Source: Desmodesmus armatus (Eukaryota > Chlorophyta > Chlorophyceae > Sphaeropleales > Scenedesmaceae). Taken from it: a DNA stretch of 64,000 nt. The first letter of the stretch is position 1. Each line of letters begins with the position of its first letter. Made by a program: the position numbers and the translations under genes. The notes below the pieces were generated by a model, which did not search any database, was not told where the DNA came from, and saw only the letters and a list, made by a program, of their open reading frames with translations. Shown piece after piece: positions 21,096 to 33,391 of this stretch. Location: positions 124,001-188,000 of the forward strand of contig VIIQ02000148.1 of NCBI GenBank assembly GCA_007449985.2, written 5' to 3'.

Positions 21096-24000
21096 CTGGG
21101 TCCCCCGGGCCGGGGGACTGGTCCACTGTGTATGCTGCATCGCTGTGGGGCGCTGCTGCTGCTGCAGCTCCTGCTTCTGAGCAGTAGGGTCGTCTGACTG
21201 GGCTGCAGGAGCACCAGCAGATGGGGGGCGTGCTGAGGCAGGGGGTGAGCTCCTGCTGTTGCCCCTGCTGCTGCTGCTGCTGCCACGCTGGTTCTTGTCA
21301 GGAGACGAAGGCACACCCTGGCGGCGCCCGTTGGGGGCACCTGTGAGCCCTGCCACGCTGTTGCTGCTGCCCGCATTGCGCTTCGCCTGCCACTGCTGCT
21401 GCTGCTGCTGCTGGCGGCGCTGCTGGCTGCTGCTGCCGCCTGTGCTGCTGCTGTCGCCGTGCTGCTGGTGACCTGATCCGATGGCATCCTGAGAGAGGTA
21501 AGGGTTGTCAGCAAACAGACGCATGGTAGAGCGGGGCCTGTCATCGCCACCTGCTGCCTCGCCACTGCTAGCATTCCCCAAGCTCCTGCTGCTGCCACCG
21601 GTGCCAGGGGGAGTAGCATCGCCCCCATCACCGCCAGCAGCCGCCGCAGCATCAGGGCTGCCGCTGCCATCAAACAGCTGTCTGGACCCGGACGCCTCCT
21701 GCTGCTGCTCAGCCTCCTCATCAGACCCTGAGCCCTGCTCTGAACCAGGGTAGGGCTCTGCAGGGGGCATGGGAGGGGGAATGGGACGGCCCGGGCTGCC
21801 ATGCGGTGGGGACCCACCCTGCGGGGGCATGGGGCTAGCTGGGGCGAAGTACATAGTGCCGCCGACTTCCACGTATGGGATCTGGTGGCCTGACTTGTCC
21901 CTCATGAGCCTTACTGGGCTAGGAGGCACTGGGCCAAAGGGCATGCTGCCTAGGTAGGGTGACATGGGGGGCATGCGGCCCCTGCAGGGCTCATGGGGTG
22001 CAAGAGGGGCCCGAAGTTGAGCATGGGGGCGCCGGGGCTGGCTGGCGGGAAGGGCATGCCGCTGTGGGTGCGGCCGGGCCTTGCGCTTGTGGGGGAGGCT
22101 GCAGGGGCAAACACACGCAGAGAGAGAGAGGATGTCAGCATGGATGCTTGTTGCGTATGGAGCTCCTTTGCTGAATCACAAATTGACGGTGTAGCTCACT
22201 AAAACTGTTACCGTACTGCATTCACTTGCTTAATTCGACTGCCCGCAATCACAGACAAAGCCAGTACGCCACCGTTTGATAGATAGAGGGACGTAAGGAT
22301 GGGGCCGAGGCCTGGGAATCCATTCAACACAGTATGCAGAAGCCCAGCCGCCACCGGGGCCCCCAAGGAAACTCCGAGTTTTGGGGCAAAAGTTTTGCGG
22401 CAGTGCATGCGTGTTTTCACACTCAACACCACCAACCCCCACCACACGCCACGCAGATTCGCATGCCGCCTACCTGGGTGGGTGCCGTCTGAGCGCTCCT
22501 GAGGGATGATCAAGTGGGGCAGGTACAGCCCAGGGCCCCTGTAGAAGGGGCTGGGGGAGGCAGGCCGCCAGGCCACAGCGGCCCTGTGTGGTTGCTACGG
22601 GGGTGACTGGTCTGGCGGTGCAGTGGAGGGCTGTGGCGCCCATCACCCCTGCCATTGCTGGTCGACTCCCTACCCAACCTGCTCTGTCCTACCCCTGCTG
22701 CCGCACCACCGCCACCAGCCCCGCTGCTGCTTCATCCATTGCCCCAGCTGCAGCATCTGCAGCAGCACCGGTAGGTGTGCTGAGCTCACTACCAGCAGCA
22801 GACGGCCCCAGGCCGGCCGACAGCCGCCCCAGGCCGCCACTGCTGCCATCCATTGCTGCCAGTGCTGCCGAAGTCATCGGCCCCTGCTGGAACAGCCCAT
22901 CGGCCCCAGTAGGGTCAGCAGCCCCTGCAGCCCCCATGGGAGCATACAGCCCTGCCCCAGCCATAAGAGCAGCCATGCCTGTGGGGTCATACATGCCTGG
23001 GAACCAGGTAGCCCAGGGGTTGCCGCCCGCAGCCCCTGCACCACCTAATGCAGGCAGGACCTCCATACCAGGGGGTCCTGAGGCGGCAACACCGCCGGCC
23101 GATCGTGCTGCTGCCGCAGCTGCCGGGTCCTCGCCGCCTGGCCCTGCTGCTGCTGCTCCCGCCCCTGGAAGCATGCCAAACATGTTGGCACCTGGGGTGC
23201 CAAATGCATCAGCCCCGCCCTGCATCATAGCTGCGGCATAGGGGTCCAGCCCAGCAGCTGCAGCAGCAGCCGCCATGGGGTCCAACCCACCTCCTGGGGG
23301 TGTGCCAACACCCAAGGGGTTCAGTCCCCCTCAAACCCTCCAAAGCCCATCATCCCTGTAGCTCCTGCCCCAAACGGCCCACCAAACTGCCCCGGGACGC
23401 CGCCCAACCCACCAAACCCTGCTGCTGCAGCCGCCGCAGCCGCCGCTGCCCCATGGTGGCCGCCGGCGGCTGCCAGTGCTTGCAGGGGGGTGAGGCCCAT
23501 TGCTGCCGCTGCATTCATCATTGCTGCCGTCTGCCAGCCGTCATAGAGGTAGGCGTGGGGGTGGTAGCCTGGCATGTGTGGGGGGGAGCCTCGGAAGCCG
23601 CGGGCCCCGGCTGCTGCTGCTGCTGCTGCACCCCTGTTGCTGTGCACCCCGGGGTGCAGGCCGTACATGCCGGGAGGTGAGACTGAGTAGCGGCCAGAGC
23701 TGCAGGGGTGGGAAAGGGACAAAAAGCAACCACACTTGTCAGCAAAGCCCAGTTCAAACCATGTGACAGACTAAGCACTCATTCATTCACTTACTCACAG
23801 CTCGCAGCAGCACCCACGGCTGGGTTGCATGTCCCCTGGCAACTCCTGCAGATTGGCCGGCGCTGGGCTAGCAAGTCACAATGCCAGTAAGTGACGGATG
23901 CTGGTCTTGACTACCAACAAACAGAAACACCAGGCCAGCACAGACAGCAAGGATACTAAGCCACCCTGAAAACACCGTACCAGCACAGTACACACTGCAG

Positions 24001-24717
24001 GGTGAGAACAGACAGCACAGACCGCAAGGATACTGAGCCACCCTGAAACCCAATTTGGCCTTGGCGGACTCACTTTGCCACTGTGTGTTGTGGTGCGTAC
24101 AGCTCCTTGAGGCTTGCTGCACAGGGCACAATGCTCTTGGGGGGTGGCTGGTAGGAGAAGGTGATGCCCAGGATGTTCTGGGAGCGGGGCACAGACTGGC
24201 CTGCAGGGCATCACGGGCAAAGACACGTAGACACACGTAGACACACGTAGACAGCACAAACAGTGAATATTACTTCTGTGTGGTGTTGGTCACTTGGGTC
24301 AGGTCAGAAACGGTTGCCCGATCCATGTCAACAGCCGCAAAAAAGCAGCCTCAAAGCTGCACAAGTTCACAGGCGTTGGTTGTGTAGCCGACAGGCAAGG
24401 GTTCAAGAGCCTGTGTGCCAGGCTCGGTCCCTGAGCATGTGGACGTCAGCAACGCCAACAATCCTGCTGTTGGCAGCCCGTGACATCAGGCACATGCAAG
24501 CGTTGTCCATGCATCTGTGGGCATGGCAAGTGGTCCTGCAGGCTGGCAGGCACCCAGCCCCTGCTCGACCAGTGATGCTCCTGTTTCGTGCCAAGCAAGC
24601 AAGCACGCTGCTCACCAGTGTACTTGCCCTCACAGAGCTCCTTGTACCTGTCTACTGCTGAGAAGATGACATACACTGCCTGGGCAACACAGGAGGGCTC
24701 ACCCTGCAGTATGTGCG

Positions 24718-24771
<54 letters not shown>

Positions 24772-27700
24772 ACAAGCTTGAGCAATGCCTGGACCCCACC
24801 CGCTGGCCTGCAGTGAGTAGAAAGGAAAGTGTGGAAGCAAAGTGAGTTGATAGAAGAGTGAGGAGACACAGACACGAGAAATCTCATGGTGTGACTACAC
24901 ACTCGATGTGCTGGCCGGCCGGAAACAGGCTCTGCTTGTATTGAGCAGGAAGGCGCCTTCCTGATCAATACAAGCAGAGGCTGTTTCCATCAGGCTTGAT
25001 GCCTCAGCACAGTACACCAGGCAGCAGGGCACCATGGTCACCCAGTCACATTACCCCCCCCCCACACACACACACACACCAGTGCTCACGCACTTTGCCT
25101 GCTGCCTGCACGAGGGTGCAATTCAACAACGTGGGAGAAGGGGCGTGCAAATAAGCTTTGAGCCTTGGCTGTGCTGAGGGCTCAGGCTGACACATGTACA
25201 CCTTGCTGAGGCATAGCTGGAGCAGTGCTGACATGTGCTGGCCTGAATGCTCAGTGCATCCAAAGGCCTGCCGGTCTCTGAGGCAAACACTACACCCAAA
25301 AACAATTCACTACAAAAAAACACTACACCAAAAAAAACTACACCAAAAACACTACACAAAAAAAACACTACACCAAAAAAAACACTACACCACATCAGGC
25401 CATGGGCCATCATGGCCGCGGCAGGAAGGTCTGACCTGGGGCTCCCTCCCCCTTCTGATCTGAAGCACTTTGCTGCGACCTGCAGGAAACGTTGTTTAGA
25501 CTAAACAAGACAATACAAGGAACAAGACAAGGGGAACAAGTAGGAGATCCAGGCTTGCACCTGTCACACTGAGTGAGCACAATGCTTAAGTCAACAGATG
25601 GAGGTCTTCATCAAGCAACTTGGCTTATGCAGGTCCTCAATCTGCTGGCCTAGGCGTGGTGCGCATCCCAGGGTGGGTCTGCTGGCTCCATACTGTTGTG
25701 GCCAGGGCAGCATGTTCATCTTAATCGCCTGCTTCACCCCACCCCCACCCCCACCCCCTTTCCCCATACCCGGGACCTGAAGTACTAGACCGACAGCATG
25801 CAGATGAGGGACGTCAGGCAGGCAGGTAATGAAGCAAGAGGGCAAGGCGGAGGGAAAGAGCTTGCACATCGGCTGTGCTCAAGGCTAAGGTCAACACATG
25901 TAAGACTGCCAGCGACATACCATGTAGCTGGCACTCTTTACATGTGCTGGCCCAAGCGTTCAGCGCAACTATGGGGTCTGCTGGCTCCATACTACAGCAA
26001 GCAGCACCATGTTGCTGCTGTACGATATGACAACAGACATCAGGACAGCATGGTTACTCAGCCCCAACCCCCCGGATCTGACTCAGTTGGCAGGCAGGCC
26101 ACATTGGGAGGATAGGGAAGCGGATAAGAGAGGGGGGGGGGTGATAGCTTGCACCCCGCCTGCGCTTGGAACTCATGTCAACAAATGGAGGGCTTGTGCC
26201 ACCATGGGTGCTAAAGAGCCCCACATGTGCTTGCATGTATGCTCTGTGCATGGGGCGCCTGCTTGCACCAAGCAAGCCACACAATATCACACCGTCTTGA
26301 AGACACCCAGGGCAACATGCTCTCCCACTTCAGTGCAACTGCGACTGCAACTTGCCCCGGGGGTGGGGTGCAGGATGGATACGCGCGGGGTTGGGGGGTG
26401 GGGGTGGGGGGGGGAGGGGAGGGCAGACGAATAGGGCTGCAGCATGGTGACAGATGCAGGTGGTGCCCTGGCCCAGCACGTACGCAAGCCAGGCCTTGTC
26501 ATCTACAGCAGTGACACAAGCTAACACCATGTGCCACAGCACTGCTTTTCCGATGCAACAGACACCAGGCCAAGGGTGTCAGGGACTTGGGGGTGGATGC
26601 CAAGGTGTGGGGGCTGCGAAAACGGCGACAGCCAGAGGTGGGTAAGCTTTGACACCCTATAGCTGCAAAAGGGTTATCATCGTGGCACCATATGTCCAGC
26701 AGCCACCGTAGAACCAGCAGATGCAACTTGGTCACCAAAGGCCCAACATAGTGTTGTGAGATGTGTGACAGCGCCTGTACCCTGGGTAAACCACCCTTCC
26801 CAAGATCATAGCCTGAACCATGCAGGCTACAACAACGGCTCTGTGATGCTAGTCAGACACAAACTGTGACCGTTTTCATGCTGATGCTTTTGCACACACA
26901 AAAAGACAACATGGTAGGAAGAACAACACTGATGCAAGAAGATTTGATGTGTGCCTGTTCAGCATCACCAAACTGCCACCAAGGCTAGCAACCCCTGCCG
27001 CCCCATCCTGCCGGGCCAATGTGCAGAACTATGTTGTCATGTTCAGCAGCAGAAGTACACCACCACACCAAGTACAGACGCATACAAGGAGAGCTGATGG
27101 CTTGCGCCATGAGACGTTCATAGCTGCACTCTGCTGTACTGCAAATTTGCCTTGGCAACACCATTGGGGCTGCCATACACAAAGCTGTGCAGCAGCAGTG
27201 CCACCAGGCCAGTCTTCCACACACTGAGCAGCTGAGAGCAGGAGGACTCTTGCCAAAATCCTTCTTGCCTCCAGCACCTCACAGGTGGAGGACATAGCAT
27301 GGTGACTCTATGCACTTCATGATGGGGAAACTCCCAGGGAATTCCAGCAGACCTCACAATCTTGCCACCTTGCCGCCGCAAAATCAAAGCCTACCCTGAC
27401 GCCGAAAGACGCTACAAAATCCAGACACGCAGGTGACCGCTGCAGCAACCCCCTGGTCTCCGTACAGTAAAATGTACAGCGTGTACAAGCCCCCTGAACT
27501 CATGCCGCGCATGTAGAGTGTTAGCGACACTGCCGCTGAAACCTGTTGAGTGGTCAAGCCCTGGCATGCCAGCAGCAGATGCTGGAGCCTGCATATGTCT
27601 TGCAGAGAAACACCATGACCAGCATCTATTGCTGGCATGCTACAGCAGGATGCTTCTCCCCATCGTCAACCCATGGCCGCCTGCTCCCTCTCCCATCAAG

Positions 27701-30700
27701 AAACAAGCACCCCACCCATTGCCGCTCCTTCCCTGGATACCAAATGTGCCCCTGCAACCAGCAACGGCCCATATATTGATGAATCCTCTATCTCTCAACC
27801 AACACCCATGCCTAGCCTTACCTTGATAGACAAGATGCGCGCTGCCAACATCCATTCCTCCACAAGCTGAAATTAGTAGCACAGCCTCTCTTGCCCCACT
27901 ACCAACCACCACCTCCACCCCCTTCCTCTGCAGTCACTCCCTCGTCCCCTTCCCTTCTGCCCCCTTGACAGCATTTCACCCACTCACCTTGAACCCCCTT
28001 CACCTGCAGTCACTCCTCAACCCCTCTTAGAGGGACAATGCCCACTTCCCCCTCACAGCATTCAACCCACCCACCTTGATGACCTGCCCCTCTGCAACAC
28101 TGCACATTTGCCTGGGCCACACCAACAGGCCTAACCTACACCAAGCCGGCCATACACCAAGCTGATGCAGCAACAGTGTGTGGTGGACTGGCTTAGTGGC
28201 ACATCCAATGTGCCACTTGATGTGAGACATGATCTGCCACCAAGCCCGTCCACCACACGCTGAGGTGCTGAGGGCAGGGAACTTGCACTAGGCCCCATCA
28301 AAACGGCACTACGCAAGTGCAGGATGTAGCATGGCGGTTGTATGAGGGACATCATGCATGTATGTTGAAAATTACCCAAGGCAATACCCGGTACCCTGAG
28401 GGCTGACAGCAGATGACCACATCATGCCACCTTGCCACGGCACAGTCCAAACCTACCCTGACGGGTTGAGTCATTCCTGATTACATTTGCCTACACAGGG
28501 GACCCCCTGCGTTATCCCCTTGTCTCTGTACAGCAAGATGAACAACGCCTCCATCACCCTCCCCTTGTTGTAGCAAATTTGCGCTTGTAGCGACACTGTG
28601 GCTCACACCTCTGCTGTAACAGTATTGCGTGGTGAAGCCCTAGCACGCCAGCAGCAGATGCTGCTGCCTGCACTTGTCTTGACGACAGCATAAGCCTGCA
28701 GCATCTGTTGGTGGCTTGCACGGCCGTGTCCCACATGGCGGCGTCGCCAAATGTTGGCCAGCTGGCCCCCGTTCGCATTGCTCAGCAAGCACCCCAACAC
28801 CTTGCCCCACACTCCCCTGAATCAGAAAAAAGCCCTTGCAACCAGGGACAGCCCCTTCAGTGAAAGACCCCGATCTGTTTTCAACCAACAGGCCAGCCCA
28901 ACCCTACCTCTATGGACATGATGCGCGCTGGCAACTTGAGTTGGCTCGCCTACTTACAACGACAACACGACATCTTTTGCCCCTCAATCAACCACTAGCT
29001 CCTGCCCCTTTCTCTTGCAGTCACCCCCCTCTTCCCCTCTCCCCTCTTGCGGCCTTGCCACTCAACCCACCTTGAAGAGGGAGATGCGTAGGGTGTACCT
29101 CCATGAACAGGATGCATGCCGACCTCCCCTCACTCACCTTTCTTACAACAACAGCTCACCCTCTCTTGCCCTCAACCAACCACACGCCCAAACCCTCCCT
29201 CTGCAGCCGGCCCCTCTCAGAGGCTCTTGCCGCCCTGACAACACTCGACCCACGCACCCCCCTTCATCTGCAGTCACTCCGAGGGGCAGGATATTTTGGG
29301 GCTAAGAGGGGCAGTGCCCCCTTGCCCCCCCTGACAGCATTCTACCCACCCACCTTGATGAGGAATATGCGTGCCGGCCTCCTGCCCCTGTGGCTGCCTG
29401 TCGCCTCTGTCCAGCTGTTAATGTCAGCACCTGACAGCCGCACAATCTCACGCACACTTGAGCCAGAGGGGCCTGCAGCACACACAAAGACAGCCACAGG
29501 CAACAGGGGATGGTGTCAACAGTCGACATTTGCGCCGGCATGTGCACACAGCAGTAGGGTTGCTGCTAGCTAGGTCATGCGCCTGCCAAGAAGCTTAACA
29601 ACGTGGTTTCATTGGCCATCCCTGACTGCATCATGATCCACAGGCAGTCGCCCCATGTGTGCCAAACCAACCGCAACTTGTTGGGCTGCAGAGGGACTGG
29701 GTGGGCTGCAGAGGGACCAAAACACCAGCGTCTATCACCTGACGGTGCTGCAAGCATACTTATACTGCTAGGCAAGCATACTGGTAGGCAGCCATACTGC
29801 TGACCAGGCTTACTATTAGGACGCAGTATCTGTAACAGGCAAGCCTGCTGAAGGGCTTGAATGAGCACAACTCACCAATCACAAAGCCAGCAGCCAGCAG
29901 AGTGATCCTCATCATCACCTCCCTGCGCAACACATGAACACATTCAGCGTCATGATGCAACTTATACAATGATTGTAGCAGACACAAGACACGGCACAGG
30001 CATGCACCAGATACAAACACTGTCACCAGCTGAATGTAGCTGTTCCGCAATGGACCAACAGCACCAGCATGCTGTGTGGCTTATCACTGTCAGTGCCTGC
30101 TGCCTTGACAGCCGCTTGCCCACACGCAACCACCACACAGTCCCAAACCTACGCCTCCCATCGATACATGGCCCCACCACCACAGGCGGGCGTGAACCCA
30201 AATTGACACGCTGTAGACCCTGGCTATGCTGTCTGCTCACCCGGTGGTTGGCACCTCCTCAGCACTCAGGATGCCTTGCTCCTCATTCTCCACACCCTCA
30301 CCAGGGCGGCGGGGGCCTGCAGCACGGCAATGGAAGCAGCGACAACAGCGCGCTAAGCCTGACGCGGCGTCGGGTAGCAGGCCCCAGGGACATGAGCCCC
30401 AGGCCTGACTGCCAAGATGACCAAGGTGACATTGCCCGCATGAAACAGGAGTCAATGCACCTGCAATTACCTCCTCGTGCTGGCAGATGTGCGGACATGG
30501 ACATCAGTATGCTTGCAGCGCATGCAAGTGCAGCTGCCTGCAACAGTGACGTCAGGACAGCCCTGTTTCCATGCAGCACAGCACTACCCACCACTTGGCT
30601 GGATCCAGACCTTCCTGCCCTGACCAGCGCTGCCAGCAGCAGCTGAGTTGGCACCCAGGCTAGAACCACCATGTGCTGATGCCGTGCTGCCGCTGCTGCT

Positions 30701-32360
30701 GCGCCTTGAGGGGGGCTGCCTGGCCACACCTGCAGCACAGCACAACACATCACAGCGAACCACAGCACCATGCAGGCATCAGGAGAAAGATCTACATAAT
30801 TAGGCACCAGCCAGAGCTGACCATCAGCCAATGTCACTAAACGGTAATGCACCTGTGCACAGTCTGTCAGGTCTGGTGCGAGGGAACTCATCGTAACAGA
30901 CATACAAGGAGCCCACCTGTCAGCTTGCGTGTCTTGATGAAGCCCAGCAGGTTGCTCACAGCCAGGGGGTCACTGCTCATGCCGTCAATGCTGCCAGCGG
31001 CGGCTGTGGGTGTGCCGCCATTGCTGCCGTTGCTGGTGGCGTAGGTGGCAGCAGCAGCAGCGGCTGCAGAGGTAGTGGTCACTGAGGACGATGGAGCGGT
31101 GGTGGCAGTGCTGCTGTGGGTGGAGGGCTGGGCGGTGTAATCAGGAGGTACCTCTGTCTCCAGGCTGGCGCCTGTGGGCAGGCCTGATGCAGCCATGGCC
31201 TGCGCTGCGGCTGCCTCGCCCTGCAGGAAGAAGGAGGAAGGTAGAAAGAAGGAAGCATTTGCAATTCAGTACAGTGCAAAACAATACACACAGTATAATT
31301 CACGGTGTGACAGATGTGTGGTGGTATATTGAGTGCTTGAGCGATGAAGCCTGATGAACACGCCAGGAGGCCTGTGGCAGTCACCCAGGCACTGCCTGGG
31401 GGCAAGGGAAAGCCCAGCAAATGCGCCTCCAAACTGCAGCCACATGTCGTCTGGACGCTTTCTGCTCAAGACCGCAGGAGCCCGATGCAAACTCAACAAC
31501 GCCACTGCTGGTGTTGCAACCAACCCACCTCAGCTGTGCGCCCCACACATGCTAGGGCACTGCCGTCACCGGCTACATACTGCTTCACATGTTGCAGGGC
31601 CCTCTCTCCTGCCTCACTCACACAAAACTCATGTCCAGCACACAACTGGATGTATACACACAAGCCACACAGCCAACAAGCGCTGTGCAGCACGGGCAAG
31701 GCAGACCGCTTTCTCCCCCTTGCCTCACTGTGGGTTTGCAACCAGCACACGCCGGCTGTGCATGTGCAAGGATCCCCATGCGCTGAGGCAGCACCCCCCC
31801 CTTCCCCGCCACATGCTGTATGGCCTGCAACCAGCACACGCCGGCTGTGCATGTGCAAGGATCCCCATGCGCTGAGGCAGCACCCCCCCCTTCCCCGCCA
31901 CATGCTGTATGGCCTGCAACCAGCACACGCCGGCTGTGCATGTGCAAGGATCCCCATGCGCTGAGGCAGCACCCCCCCCTTCCCCGCCACATGCTGTATG
32001 GCCTGCAACCAGCACACGCCGGCTGTGCATGTGCAAGGATCCCCATGCGCTGAGGCAGCACCCCCCCCCCCAGGCCACATGCTGTATGGTCTTACCCCTT
32101 GCCTCACCTGTGTCTGCCGCACCACCTGCAGCCTTAGCCTTGCCTTGCCATTCCGAAGGCATGGCTAGGGGGATACACTTGCCAAAGGCTAGGCAAGGAG
32201 AGGATAGAGCTAAAGCCCTAAAAGAGTATACAAAATTTGAGCCTCACCTGTGTCTGCCGCACCACCTGCAGGTACTTTGTCAGCAGCGTCAGCTCCAGAG
32301 GATCTGTCTTGGTGGATGGTGCCGCCTCAGGGAGGCCTGGGCTGCCCAGCTGAGGAGGGC

Positions 32361-32394
<34 letters not shown>

Positions 32395-33391
32395 GTGGTG
32401 CTGGTAGTGTTGCTGGTTGTGGTCTGATGGAAACCCACCACCACCACCACCACCGCCAGCCCCTGCAGCAGCCCTCATGTTGGCTGCTGCTGCTGCCGCC
32501 ATGTAAGCAGCGGCCTGCTGGGCGTCTGCGTGGTTGTAGGGGGTGGCGTAGGGGCTGTGGTGCGCGGTGTGGGAGTTGCCCTGTTGGCTGTACCCTGGAG
32601 GGCCGTGCGCAGCAGCATGGGGATTGCTGTGCTGATGGTAGTGCTCTCCTGCACATGCACCACAACCAGGGCATGTTGCATGGGGTCAAAAGCAGCTGTT
32701 ACAGTCAAAACCCAGCCAAGACAGAGACACGCAGCAAGCAGCGTGGTAATGAGGCCTTCCCACTGACCTGTTGCAACACCCCCCCACCCATCATATGCTT
32801 GCAGCGCACCTGCAGCAGGGGGGGCATCTGCTGCTGCTGTGCTGAGGTCCTGATGCACATGGTGGCTGTAGGGCTTGGGGCCTGCTAGGGATGCGGCAGC
32901 TGTGGCTTGGTCCTTGCTGCTGCCTGGGTGGGGCTTGGAGGGGATGTCTGCCTCAGACGGCCTGCAGGAAGCAGCACGGTTAGGGCCAAGCAGGGGAATT
33001 GCCAGCAGGGGCAACGGTGAGCTCGTGTTCATGCTGGAGGAGACCTGGCAAGCAGCAACCACCTGCTAGGACTAGGTTGCGGGACGCTGTCACCAAGTAT
33101 CTGATCGCACAGGGCATGCATGTTTGAATCAGACACGGGCGCGCCAAAGTGTGCACCCTGCAGTTTGCTTGCAGCAGCAGTTCTACACGGCCGCGCGCAC
33201 GATGCTTCATGCACGTCTGCATCAGCCACACCCAGGGCCTGATGCTTGGATCATGCGGTGTGCAAACAAACTGATACATGCACACACACCCTGAGGACAG
33301 CTTGTAAACCAAATTGCTGGCCGAGCGACACACCCTAACAGCTGCTGGTGCTTGCTGCCACACACCTGTTGGGGACGTTGCTGGAGGCCAT
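20756..33391 (-). CDS. Large KH-domain RNA-binding protein
   Basis: Thirteen exons (minus): 33391-33366, 32961-32810, 32648-32248, 31220-30917, 30729-30592, 30316-30241, 29922-29876, 29472-29354, 24703-24616, 24200-24074, 23699-22693, 22583-22474, 22098 to about 20756. A type I KH domain is split over three exons: EVMMRITLLAAGFVIG, then PSGSSVREIVRLSGADI (GPSG is the GxxG RNA-binding loop) ending RPARIFLIK, then GEPSCVAQAVYVIFSAVDRY. The rest is low-complexity: His/Gln-rich N-terminus, then Gly/Ala/Pro-rich and poly-Gln C-terminal half. Single bases are missing in C-runs at 23326-23330 and 21979-21982; restoring them gives one frame (joins FGGFEG to GLNPLG and PAGGR to MPPMSPYLG). The end is uncertain: one frame stops at 21012, while codon-like sequence (RPDWLNANDPIMSPGRI) continues in another frame to 20756. 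RNA binding is well supported; targets are unknown. The start MASSNVPNR follows an AG, so an earlier exon is possible. Confidence 0.8.
24720..24769. repeat. (CAG)n microsatellite, about 16 units
   Basis: A pure CAG run on plus, CTG in the sense of the KH gene, ending 17 bases upstream of the exon 9 acceptor. It occupies the place of the polypyrimidine tract. Confidence 0.95.
24921..24988. repeat. 68-bp near-perfect palindrome without loop
   Basis: Two 34-base arms, 24921-24954 and 24955-24988, are reverse complements with two mismatches and meet at GGCGCC. The arm contains CTCTGCTTGTATTGA. It lies in the 4.6-kb KH intron, about 220 bases from the acceptor. Confidence 0.92.
25195..26290 (-). 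repeat. Diverged 300-bp tandem repeats in the KH intron
   Basis: Blocks near 25213, 25620, 25920 and 26208 share ACATGTGCTGGCC(T/C), a GCTCAGTGCA-like word, and in two of them GGTCTGCTGGCTCCATACT followed by GCAGCA(C)CATGTT. Similarity is patchy and borders are unclear. Confidence 0.5.
27060..29010 (-). repeat. 1-kb diverged direct duplication carrying an exon edge
   Basis: 27110-27870 and 28090-28945 share a run of colinear blocks: GCCACCTTGCCGC..CCTACCCTGACG, CTCCGTACAGTAAAATG, AGCGACACTG, CAAGCCCTGGCATGCCAGCA and a final TTACCTTGATAGACAAGATG-type block. That last block resembles the end of KH exon 8 with its donor (real one at 29354-29375; further copies at about 29074-29095, 28905-28935 and 27818-27850). 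Exon edge plus intron start were thus duplicated repeatedly, enlarging this intron. Confidence 0.8.
31735..32090. repeat. 89-bp minisatellite, four units
   Basis: Four nearly identical 89-bp units (starts about 31735, 31824, 31913, 32002), each with CAACCAGCACACGCCGGCTG, GGATCCCCATGCGCTGAGGC and a C-run. It lies in the KH intron between exons 3 and 4. Because 89 is not a multiple of three, long open frames across it are not coding. Confidence 0.96.
32103..32133 (-). repeat. Copy of the KH exon 3 3' edge
   Basis: CTCACCTGTGTCTGCCGCAC through CACCTGCAG recurs exactly at 32241-32271, the true end of exon 3 with its donor. The copy lies in the downstream intron, next to the 89-bp repeats. Confidence 0.9.

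Noticed and set aside
22588..23241. Plus-strand frame of 217 codons rich in Ala/Pro
   Set aside because: Antisense to the Gly/Ala-rich KH exon 23699-22693, which has consistent splice phases.
31493..32162. Overlapping frames of 145-210 codons with repeated CTAGVCWLQ-type segments
   Set aside because: Translation of the 89-bp minisatellite; the unit is not a multiple of three, so all frames stay open.
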